Shown here in pieces: positions 7,032 through 13,383 of a stretch of DNA of 16,252 nt. Positions within the stretch are counted from its first letter, which is position 1. Each line of letters begins with the position of its first letter. A program made the position numbers and the translations under genes. The stretch is from DYEC01 sp034434695 (GTDB lineage Bacteria; Chloroflexota; Anaerolineae; Anaerolineales; Anaerolineaceae), in contig DAOTYY010000057.1 in the NCBI GenBank assembly GCA_034434695.1, positions 1-16,252 on the forward strand. The letters run 5' to 3'. Below the pieces are notes generated by a model. That model was not told the origin of the DNA, ran no database searches, and worked only from the letters and a program-made list of their open reading frames with translations.

Positions 7032-8102
7032 CTAAATATTGAAGCGGATATGCACAATATCGCCATCCTGAACGATGTATTCCTTACCCTCCAGTCGCAA
7101 CCTACCTTTAGCTTTTGCTTCGTTCATCCCGCCTAGCGCAATCAGTTCCTCATAACCAATCACTTCGGCGCGGATAAAACCTTTCTGCAAATCGCTATGA
7201 ATCTCGCCGGCGGCTTCGTATGCGCTGGCGCCGCGCCGTATTGTCCAGGCGCGCACCTCATCCGCGCCCACCGTGAAGAAAGATTGCAATCCCAGCAGGT
7301 CATATGAAAGACGAATGACACGGTTCAGGCTGGGTTCTGTAATGTTGTATTCCTGCAGGAAAAGTTGCGCCTCGTCCGGCGGAAGCTGAGCAATGTCCAT
7401 TTCCAGCCGCCCCTGCAAAGCCACCATCTGGCTGCGCGCGTGGGCATAGTCAATCGCTGGTGCCGCCTGACCCTCGGACAGGTTCAGCACCAGCAACACC
7501 GGTTTGCGCGTCAGCAGTGCATAGCCTGCCAGCATTTTTTCTTCTTCAGTAGAAATTTCCACGTTACGAAGTGGTTTTTCTTCCGAAAGTACAGCATGGA
7601 AGCGCTCAAAAAGCTGCATCTCCCGTTCGATCACCGCCTTATCGCGTCCGCCGCCTTTTCTGCGCTCATCGGTCAGACGCTCCAGCTTGCGCTCGACAGC
7701 AATGAGGTCATTCAGGATAAATTCGTCATCCAACGTCGCAATATCGCGCAGCGGATCAATACTCCCTGCCGGATGGGGAACAGCCTCATCTTCAAAACAA
7801 CGCACCACATGGATAAAACCATCCATCTGAGTAAGCTGGTTAAGCAACATGCCGGAAAAGCCGCTCTTCGCTGCGCCGCTTTCCAGCCCAGCAATGTCGG
7901 CATAGGTCACTTTAGCATAAATGGTCTTTTTGGGCTTGAACATATTCGAAAGCACATCCACGCGTGGATCCGGCACATCCACCACTGCGGTATGCACTTC
8001 AACCTTGCCATGCACAACACCAGTGGGCGCGCTGCCGCGTGTCAGTGCATTGAACAATGTGGTTTTGCCGCTAAGCGGCAGTCCAATGATTCCCAGACGC
8101 AT
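7032..8102 (-). CDS. ychF: YchF/OLA1-type P-loop NTPase
   Basis: A 356-residue Obg-family NTPase. The Walker A is GLPLSGKT (7-14), the G3 region reads DIAGL (69-73), and the G4 motif is NLSE (207-210) instead of NKxD, the feature that makes YchF prefer ATP over GTP. A helical coiled-coil insertion spans roughly 130-195, and the protein ends in the TGS domain (about 270-356), closing with the typical QDGDIVHIRFNI. YchF binds ribosomes and modulates translation and stress responses. Length is close to the bacterial norm of about 363. ATG at 8100-8102 places the P-loop at the expected distance; the upstream AAGAGA is a poor ribosome site. The gene is divergent from tRNA-Leu, with only 55 bases between them. 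Confidence 0.95.
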   Translation of the reverse strand: MRLGIIGLPLSGKTTLFNALTRGSAPTGVVHGKVEVHTAVVDVPDPRVDVLSNMFKPKKTIYAKVTYADIAGLESGAAKSGFSGMLLNQLTQMDGFIHVVRCFEDEAVPHPAGSIDPLRDIATLDDEFILNDLIAVERKLERLTDERRKGGGRDKAVIEREMQLFERFHAVLSEEKPLRNVEISTEEEKMLAGYALLTRKPVLLVLNLSEGQAAPAIDYAHARSQMVALQGRLEMDIAQLPPDEAQLFLQEYNITEPSLNRVIRLSYDLLGLQSFFTVGADEVRAWTIRRGASAYEAAGEIHSDLQKGFIRAEVIGYEELIALGGMNEAKAKGRLRLEGKEYIVQDGDIVHIRFNI

Positions 8103-8117
8103 CTTCTCTTGTGAACC

Positions 8118-8146
8118 TTGACCCTTCTGAAAAGATTGGATATACT
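8118..8146 (+). promoter_or_regulatory. Sigma-70 promoter of tRNA-Leu
   Basis: TTGACC (8118-8123) and TATACT (8141-8146) are 17 bases apart, with transcription starting near 8152-8153, about five bases before the mature tRNA. The same short region must also hold the divergent ychF promoter, which I cannot place with confidence. Confidence 0.75.
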
Positions 8147-8156
8147 AGAAACACGA

Positions 8157-8240
<84 letters not shown>

Positions 8241-8259
8241 CTCTCATTATAACATAATG

Positions 8260-8296
8260 CCCCTGGTCCATGATGGACAGGGAATTTTTGTTTTCC
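8260..8296 (+). terminator. Rho-independent terminator after tRNA-Leu
   Basis: CCCTGGTCCA-TGA-TGGACAGGG (8261-8282) forms a stem of about nine pairs with one bulged G. The T-rich run AATTTTTGTTTT (8283-8294) follows at once. It lies about 20 bases after the tRNA and closes this one-gene unit. Confidence 0.8.
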
Positions 8297-8306
8297 AACT
8301 GACCGT

Positions 8307-8753
8307 TTACTGCCCGCTCACCGCCGGCAGCCCGGCTGCCAGCCAGGCGCGGATGCCCCCTGCCATGCTGGTTACCTGCTCAAAGCCAGCCTGTTGCAGA
8401 ATATCGCGCCCTTCCCGACTTCGGTTACCGGAACGGCAGTAAACCACCACCGGTTTATCCTTCGGTACTTCATCCAACCTGCCAGCTAACTCACCGAGCG
8501 GAATCAGCGTTGCGCCGGGGATATGCACTTCCTGCCACTCTTCCGGCTGGCGCACATCCAGGATGAAAGCACCCTGATCGCGTAGCTCAGCCGCATCCTG
8601 CACGCTGACCTCCTGGGGCAGCGTTTGGGTTGCCGGACCGGAATTCAAAAAGATGAACGACAGTACTGCCGCCGCAATCACCAGCGCGCCGGCGACCAGC
8701 CAGCCCCAGCGAAAAACCCTCTGTGATTGTACCTGCTTTTTGTGAGATGACAT
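8307..8753 (-). CDS. Membrane-anchored rhodanese-domain protein
   Basis: A 148-residue protein. One hydrophobic helix (about 16-36) anchors a single rhodanese domain (about 45-145) that should face outward. The active-site loop is CRSGNRS (106-112) with persulfide-forming C106, and DVRQPEEW (66-73) is the typical N-terminal rhodanese motif. Single-domain rhodaneses move sulfane sulfur to acceptors such as thiols or cyanide; the partner cannot be named. The ATG at 8751-8753 has GGAGG eight bases upstream. The gene lies 51 bases after the radical SAM gene on the same strand and is probably co-transcribed with it. Family assignment is firm. Confidence 0.9.
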   Translation of the reverse strand: MSSHKKQVQSQRVFRWGWLVAGALVIAAAVLSFIFLNSGPATQTLPQEVSVQDAAELRDQGAFILDVRQPEEWQEVHIPGATLIPLGELAGRLDEVPKDKPVVVYCRSGNRSREGRDILQQAGFEQVTSMAGGIRAWLAAGLPAVSGQ

Positions 8754-8804
8754 CGCTCAAACCTCCGTTTTTGGATAGATGCAACTGAGATTAAAAGGTT
8801 ACAT

Positions 8805-9719
8805 CTAATGGTCAAAGCGGTGCAGACCGGCTTTTTGCGCCAGTTCCAGCGCATGACGATATTCCTGCGGGGTGATGCGCCGGTTAAGCTGTGGAAAACG
8901 GCTTGCAAGGTACGCGGGGCGGTACTGATCCATCAGATTGAGATAAGTATCCCTGGAAATTTCCTCTACCAGAAAGCGCACTACCTGCGCCGTCCCAGCT
9001 AGATAGTTGGGCAACACCAGATGGCGTACCAGCAACCCGCGCCGCGCCAGTCCATGCTCATCCAACTGCAGATCCCCTACCTGACGATGCATCTCGCGCA
9101 CCGCTGCCTGATTCACCCTGACGTAATCCCTGACCAGCGAGTAACGTCTGGCAATTGCTGAATCACCATATTTCATATCCGGCATATAAATATCCACCAC
9201 GCCATCCAGCAGGCGCAGCATCTCCAGCGAATCATAGCCGCCCGTGTTGTATACCAGCGGCAGATTCAGTCCCGCCTGAGCTGCCACTAGCAGCGCCGCC
9301 AGTATCTGCGGCACTACATGGCTCGGCGAAACCAGATTGATATTGTGACAGCCGTAGGATTGCAGGTCCAGCATGATCGCCGCCAGTTCTTCAGTTTCCA
9401 TCTCCTCTCCTGCATCGGTCTGGCTGATATCCCAGTTCTGGCAATACTGACAGTGCAGATTACAGCGGGTAAAGAAAATCGTCCCCGAACCGCGCCAGCC
9501 GCGCAGGGGATTTTCCTCGCCCAGATGCGGCCCATAACTGCTCACTCGTGCGCGTTCGCCGGTGCGGCAAATTCCCCGCTCACCCACCAGACGATTGACG
9601 CGGCAGACCCGGGCACATACATCACATTCCGCCAGATGCTGACGCGCTTCTACCACGCGGCGCTGCAACTCGCCGCTGCGCAAAAGAGAAAGATACGCTG
9701 CTTCCCACGCTCTTGCCAT
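8805..9719 (-). CDS. PflX-type (COG1313) radical SAM protein
   Basis: A 304-residue radical SAM protein. The cluster motif is CNLHCQYC (86-93), with C86, C90 and C93 holding the 4Fe-4S cluster that cleaves S-adenosylmethionine. An N-terminal segment carries four more cysteines (C32, C35, C39, C51) in CDVCARVCRVNR and GERGIC, possibly a second metal or Fe-S site, and NLVSPSHVVPQI (128-139) is typical of the subgroup. Homologues are called pyruvate-formate-lyase-activating-like, but no glycyl-radical enzyme is present in the window, so the substrate is unknown. Start ATG (9717-9719) has no Shine-Dalgarno; a promoter ends only ten bases upstream, which suggests a leader of a few bases at most. 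The rhodanese gene follows downstream. Confidence 0.88.
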   Translation of the reverse strand: MARAWEAAYLSLLRSGELQRRVVEARQHLAECDVCARVCRVNRLVGERGICRTGERARVSSYGPHLGEENPLRGWRGSGTIFFTRCNLHCQYCQNWDISQTDAGEEMETEELAAIMLDLQSYGCHNINLVSPSHVVPQILAALLVAAQAGLNLPLVYNTGGYDSLEMLRLLDGVVDIYMPDMKYGDSAIARRYSLVRDYVRVNQAAVREMHRQVGDLQLDEHGLARRGLLVRHLVLPNYLAGTAQVVRFLVEEISRDTYLNLMDQYRPAYLASRFPQLNRRITPQEYRHALELAQKAGLHRFDH

Positions 9720-9729
9720 TGGAATTTAT

Positions 9730-9759
9730 ATTGTAATTTTACTACCGGACATTCTTCAA
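9730..9759 (-). promoter_or_regulatory. Promoter of the radical SAM-rhodanese unit
   Basis: On the minus strand, TTGAAG (9754-9759) and TACAAT (9730-9735) are separated by 18 bases. The -10 ends ten bases before the ATG, so the transcript would have almost no leader, in agreement with the missing ribosome site. It overlaps the tail of the decayed gene upstream. Confidence 0.45.
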
Positions 9760-10172
9760 CAACACCACGACCAGAACCACATTGATCAGGCTTATTGCCG
9801 GGAAAATCGTCAATTCTGCCACGCTGACTGATACACCAACGCGCGCCATGTTTAACGCTTAGAGGACAAACCCCAACGTACCGTTAAAAGCAACAGACCA
9901 CGTAGCGACCCACGTCGGCTCAGCCAGTATGAAACCATCAGCAAAGGCAAACCAAGAACAAGGATGACTAGGTCATTCGCTTGCATCTGCGCCGCCGAAC
10001 TGACCGTATCCCATTAGTACAGCCCGCGCGCATGAATCATTACCTGTTCGCCGCGAAAAGTGATTAATGGATAGGGTGCACCCTCACCAGGCAACAGCCC
10101 AGCGAGCGCCGCCACCAATGCCAGAACAAAAATCGGCGGGATCAGCCATTTCAAGGCAGGGTGAAATTTCAT
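9742..10172 (-). pseudogene. Decayed gene for a multi-helix membrane protein
   Basis: This roughly 430-base stretch holds no intact gene but a clear remnant. From ATG 10170-10172 (AAGGAA upstream) it reads MKFHPALKWLIPPIFVLALV and continues for 52 residues to RGLY, then TAA at 10014-10016. The same frame goes on as WDTVSSAAQMQANDLVILVL and RRGSLRGLLLL. A shift at the four-base A run near 9886-9889 (plus strand) restores FNGTLGFVL, a second TAA interrupts, and the tail ELTIFPAISLINVVLVVVLL ends at TAG 9742-9744. Hydrophobic helices persist throughout. From memory it resembles uncharacterised membrane proteins of about 200 residues with a GRGLY..DTV motif; the middle helices seem deleted. It follows the flavodoxin by 46 bases, so it was probably its operon partner. 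Confidence 0.72.
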
Positions 10173-10218
10173 TAGCTATTCCTTCGAGGCAGAAGTTTCG
10201 GGCAAAGCTGTCGAAGTC

Positions 10219-10710
10219 TCACGCAAACACCGCTTCCGCCCAGGCGCGGATGGCGTCCCAATCTCGGCGGTCAGCTTCAACAGCTTTGACCATTTTCGCG
10301 ATCAGGCGGTCGAAGAAAGAAATGCGCGAGAAGTCCATCTTCCCGGAAAAATATGCTTCTTGAGCGTTATTGAGCAACGGGCGAACGGTCCGCAAATACG
10401 CCTGACGGGCGGTACGGCTGGTCTCATCCTCTCCGGTATTCAGCATATGAACGGTGAACACCGCCACCGGTACAGTGTTGAGCACTTGCTGATTGGCTTT
10501 GACAAAGTACACCATCTCCGGCAGCCAGTTCCCCATGCGCACGGCGCTACCCAGTACAATCGCCTGATACCCTTCTAGTGTTGAGACCTCTTTGACTAGC
10601 CTGACATCCACCATGAAACCGCGCTGGCTCAAATTTGAACCGATTTCGGCAGCAACCTCAGCCGTTGAACCGGCACGGGTGGCATACGTAACAAGAATGC
10701 GTTTGTTCAC
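10219..10710 (-). CDS. Flavodoxin-domain protein, HemG/protoporphyrinogen-oxidase-like
   Basis: A 163-residue flavodoxin fold. The FMN-phosphate loop is TYATRAGSTAEVA (8-20) and a second conserved strand-loop is IVLGSAVRMGNW (51-62). It resembles Flavodoxin_5 proteins, of which E. coli HemG (menaquinone-dependent protoporphyrinogen oxidase) is the known example. No haem genes are nearby, so a general flavin electron carrier or membrane-linked reductase role is equally likely. The start is GTG (10708-10710), with AAAGGA about nine bases upstream. The neighbouring decayed membrane-protein gene is downstream in the same direction. The fold is confident; the substrate is not. Confidence 0.85.
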   Translation of the reverse strand: MNKRILVTYATRAGSTAEVAAEIGSNLSQRGFMVDVRLVKEVSTLEGYQAIVLGSAVRMGNWLPEMVYFVKANQQVLNTVPVAVFTVHMLNTGEDETSRTARQAYLRTVRPLLNNAQEAYFSGKMDFSRISFFDRLIAKMVKAVEADRRDWDAIRAWAEAVFA

Positions 10711-10766
10711 AGAATAATCCTTTCCACAGATTTAGAAGCCGAGTAAGCAATTCCCTAATTATTTGT

Positions 10767-10772
10767 ATTATA
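10767..10772 (-). promoter_or_regulatory. -10 element of the flavodoxin gene
   Basis: The minus strand reads TATAAT within the palindrome GTATAATAC (10765-10773). No good -35 is visible at 17 bases. Because of the symmetry the plus strand also shows TATTAT, so the site could in principle serve both directions, but sua5 has a closer candidate. Confidence 0.4.
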
Positions 10773-10839
10773 CCGCTTGGACGCCCATTGGTTTCTTTTC
10801 AGGTTTTCAGGGAGGAATCCACCAAGGCGGCAAACTGTA

Positions 10840-10848
10840 TGTTAAAAT
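10840..10848 (+). promoter_or_regulatory. Extended -10 just upstream of sua5 (leaderless start)
   Basis: TGT (10840-10842) precedes TAAAAT (10843-10848), an extended -10. Eight bases separate it from the ATG at 10857, so transcription would begin at or next to the start codon. No clear -35 is seen. Confidence 0.45.
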
Positions 10849-10856
10849 CTCCCCCG

Positions 10857-11870
10857 ATGACCGAATTACTACTTGCAACTTCCGAAAATATCGCTCGTGC
10901 TGCACAGGTCATTCAAAACGGTGGGCTGGTGGCATTTCCCACTGAGACCGTTTATGGTCTGGGCGCAGATGCATTGAATGTAGAGGCTATCACCCGCATC
11001 TTCTCCGCCAAAGAGCGACCTGTTGCAGACCCGCTGATTGTTCACCTGAGTGGACTGGAACAAGTCAGCAGTGTGGCGCGTTCCACACCGCCCATCGCTG
11101 AAAAACTGGCAAAGACTTTCTGGCCCGGACCATTGACGCTAATCCTGCCCAAACAGCCTGCCGTACCAGGTATGGTCACTTCCGGACTGGACACAGTAGC
11201 GGTGCGCGTGCCGGATCACCCCGTAGCACTGGCATTAATCCGAGCTGCCCAATGTCCAATTGCCGCGCCCTCCGCAAATCGCTTTGGTCACACCAGTCCA
11301 ACCACAGCGCGCCATGTGTGGGATGATTTACAAGGGCGAGTGGACATCATTTTGGATGATGGAGAAACCACCGTCGGTGTAGAATCAACCGTTTTGGATA
11401 TATCCACCAGCCCACCGCGTATCCTACGTCCCGGCGGAATCACGCGAGAAATGTTGGAAGCAGTCATCGGCACAGTGACGATTTCGAGACAACATCGCAG
11501 CGTAACCAAGGGATTACCCTCGCCTGGAACGCTTAAAAAGCATTACGCCCCGCACACCGAGATGGTGTTGTTTTTGGGGGAAAATGCCCGCGAAAGGTTG
11601 ATAGCTGAGGTCAAAACAGCGTGCACCGCCGGCAAACTCGTGGGCGCGCTGGCACTGGACGAAGATGTCGAAATATTGAAGGCGGCTGGTGCTGTGGTTT
11701 ACACTTTGGGGGCAGATATAGCCAGTGTTGCCCGTCACTTGTACGCGGGGATGCGCTGGCTGGACAAACAGAACGTGGACGTTATCGTTTGCCGCGGCTT
11801 CGGCGAAAGCGGGCTGGGACTGGCGATTCTCGATCGGCTCGTGCGCGCCGCAACCCGAGTGGTTACATGA
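10857..11870 (+). CDS. sua5: L-threonylcarbamoyladenylate synthase (Sua5/TsaC type)
   Basis: A 337-residue Sua5 enzyme that makes threonylcarbamoyl-AMP from threonine, bicarbonate and ATP, the first step of tRNA t6A37 synthesis. The YrdC domain (about 1-205) has FPTETVYGLGADA (27-39), KERPVADPL (52-60), then WPGPLTLIL, PIAAPSANRFG, GVESTVLDI and ILRPGGIT. The C-terminal Sua5 domain (about 215-337) begins near SPGTLKKHYAPHT. The longer two-domain form distinguishes Sua5 from short TsaC. Several upstream starts are in frame (10788, 10839), but MTELLLATSENIARAA is the usual family N-terminus, and ATG 10857 stands right after an extended -10 with no ribosome site, which suggests leaderless translation. 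The rsmI gene begins 13 bases downstream. Confidence 0.93.
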   Translation: MTELLLATSENIARAAQVIQNGGLVAFPTETVYGLGADALNVEAITRIFSAKERPVADPLIVHLSGLEQVSSVARSTPPIAEKLAKTFWPGPLTLILPKQPAVPGMVTSGLDTVAVRVPDHPVALALIRAAQCPIAAPSANRFGHTSPTTARHVWDDLQGRVDIILDDGETTVGVESTVLDISTSPPRILRPGGITREMLEAVIGTVTISRQHRSVTKGLPSPGTLKKHYAPHTEMVLFLGENARERLIAEVKTACTAGKLVGALALDEDVEILKAAGAVVYTLGADIASVARHLYAGMRWLDKQNVDVIVCRGFGESGLGLAILDRLVRAATRVVT

Positions 11871-11876
11871 TATACT
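11868..11876 (+). promoter_or_regulatory. Extended -10 at the sua5-rsmI junction (leaderless start of rsmI)
   Basis: TGA (11868-11870, also the sua5 stop codon) followed by TATACT (11871-11876) makes an extended -10. The rsmI ATG is seven bases further on, so the predicted start site is at the A of ATG. No matching -35 is seen. Confidence 0.5.
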
Positions 11877-11883
11877 GGTGATC

Positions 11884-12561
11884 ATGCTCTATCTTGTTGC
11901 CACACCTATCGGTAATCTTGGCGATATTTCACTGCGGGCGCTGGAAACGCTGCGCTCGGTAGATTTGGTATTGAGTGAGGATACACGTAAGACCGGTTTG
12001 CTGCTCAAACATTTCGACATTAAGAAGCCGCAGCTTTCCTTCCATGAATACAATGAGGAGAAAGTCCTGCCCAAAGTACTGTCCATGCTGCGTGACGGGC
12101 GCTCGGTGGCGCTGGTCACCAATGCCGGTAGTCCTGGTATCTCCGACCCGGGCTTTGTGCTGGTGCGCGCTGCCATTGCCGAAGGGCTGGAAGTGACCAT
12201 GATTCCCGGCGCAGTGGCTCTGATTCCGGCGCTGGTGCTTTCCGGGCTGCCGGTGCACAGCTTCACTTTTCGCGGTTTTCCGCCGCGTAAACCCAGCGCG
12301 CGGCGGCGATTTCTGGAATTGGATGCTGATTCGCCACATACGCTGATCTTCTACGAAAGCCCTTACCGTCTCAAAGCCTTTCTGGAAGACGCCTTGGCAG
12401 TCTACGGCGACCGGCAGGCTTCTATTGCCAACGACCTGACCAAGATGTTTGAAACCATCTTGCGCGGTACGCTTTCCGAACTGAGCGCGCATTTTGCTGG
12501 TGAAGAACCGCGCGGCGAATATGTCATCGTCATTGCCGGCAAGCCTCAAGCAGAACGGTGA
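11884..12561 (+). CDS. rsmI: 16S rRNA 2'-O-ribose C1402 methyltransferase
   Basis: A 225-residue tetrapyrrole-methylase-fold enzyme of the RsmI family, which methylates the ribose of C1402 in 16S rRNA with S-adenosylmethionine and so tunes decoding at the P site. Marks are YLVATPIGNLGDIS (3-16), VLSEDTRKT (29-37), VTNAGSPGISDPG (78-90), GLPVHSFTFRGFPPRK and FYESPYR. The usual Asp of the DAG motif is Asn80 here. The protein stops soon after the catalytic domain, shorter than the E. coli form (about 286) by about 60 residues, so the small C-terminal extension is absent. ATG 11884 has only GGTGAT before it and lies directly after a -10 box, which suggests leaderless initiation besides possible co-transcription with sua5. 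It converges on rsmE. Confidence 0.93.
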   Translation: MLYLVATPIGNLGDISLRALETLRSVDLVLSEDTRKTGLLLKHFDIKKPQLSFHEYNEEKVLPKVLSMLRDGRSVALVTNAGSPGISDPGFVLVRAAIAEGLEVTMIPGAVALIPALVLSGLPVHSFTFRGFPPRKPSARRRFLELDADSPHTLIFYESPYRLKAFLEDALAVYGDRQASIANDLTKMFETILRGTLSELSAHFAGEEPRGEYVIVIAGKPQAER

Positions 12562-12582
12562 CAGAGGAAAGATACCACCGCT

Positions 12583-13383
12583 TCAAGCCCGTCCCAGTTC
12601 CAGCTCATATAATACCAGCGCCGTTGCCACTACAGCAGCTGTCTCCATGCGCAAAATGCGTGCCCCCAGCGACACCGTGCGCCAGCCATTCTGTATTGCC
12701 TTTCCCGCCTCTTCTTTAGAGAAACCGCCCTCCGGGCCGATCAATACCGCTACCCGTTCGTAGTGATCCCCCCCTTTCAGCACCTGCCGCAGCGTAACCT
12801 GCCCCTCTTGTTCCCATGCCATCAGACACAGATCGTTTTCGCGGTGCGCTGTCTCAAGCGCTTCCGCAAGATGACAGGCTGGCATTAACTGAGGAATGCG
12901 AGCGCGTCCGGATTGTTCCGCAGCTTCCTGAAGAATTTTTTGCCAGCGTTCTATCCTGTGCATCTCCTGCCCACTTTTCTGCACCAGAGAACGGCTTGAA
13001 ACCAGCGGCACAAAAGCTGACGCCCCGACCTCAGTACACTTTTGTAACATCCACTCAAACTTTTCGCGCCGGGTAAGCGGCAGGTACAGGGTCAGTTGGG
13101 TTGAGGGTTCGGTCGCCAGCGCAATCTTTGACAGGATCACCCCGCTGGTTTGGATAGGTGTGACACTCTGCAACTCCACACGATAAGCATTTCCCTGATT
13201 GTCCAGCACGGTGACAAGATCGCCAGCAGTAAGCCGCAATACCCTTGCCACCTGATGGGCAAGCGGCTGGGGAAAATGAATCAATTCGCCCACAAGAGCA
13301 TTTGGAGAAACAAAAAAGCGATGTGCGGTTTCTCTGCCGCTCTGCCCGCCGTAGTGGATCAACGGATTCTCGCTATGTTTCAT
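12583..13383 (-). CDS. rsmE: 16S rRNA m3U1498 methyltransferase
   Basis: A 266-residue SPOUT-class methyltransferase that methylates N3 of U1498 in helix 44 of 16S rRNA. The N-terminal PUA-like part starts at HRFFVSP (21-27). Next come QKCTEVGASAFVPL and ERWQKILQEAAEQSGR; the SAM-binding trefoil knot is marked by LIGPEGGFSKEE and SLGARILRMETAA near the C-terminus. Its start overlaps the ftsK stop in ATGA (13380-13383), so translation is coupled to FtsK synthesis; GGTGAGG just upstream is too close to be an ideal ribosome site. About 20 residues precede the usual HRFFV start, which is a modest extension. Identity is secure. Confidence 0.95.
   Translation of the reverse strand: MKHSENPLIHYGGQSGRETAHRFFVSPNALVGELIHFPQPLAHQVARVLRLTAGDLVTVLDNQGNAYRVELQSVTPIQTSGVILSKIALATEPSTQLTLYLPLTRREKFEWMLQKCTEVGASAFVPLVSSRSLVQKSGQEMHRIERWQKILQEAAEQSGRARIPQLMPACHLAEALETAHRENDLCLMAWEQEGQVTLRQVLKGGDHYERVAVLIGPEGGFSKEEAGKAIQNGWRTVSLGARILRMETAAVVATALVLYELELGRA

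Noticed and set aside
7365..8114. Long 249-codon plus-strand open frame opposite ychF
   Set aside because: It is antisense to a clearly conserved NTPase, has no recognisable domain and is rich in His/Gln, as expected from a shadow frame.
8245..8259. Perfect inverted repeat CATTAT-AAC-ATAATG after tRNA-Leu
   Set aside because: It is short and AT-rich and lies in the tRNA trailer just before the terminator; no role can be supported.
10067..10363. Plus-strand 98-codon frame across the pseudogene and flavodoxin end
   Set aside because: It is antisense to the flavodoxin and the membrane-protein remnant, without motif or ribosome site.
10788..10856. Longer sua5 start (10788 or 10839)
   Set aside because: The family N-terminus fits ATG 10857, and the extension overlaps the extended -10 box.
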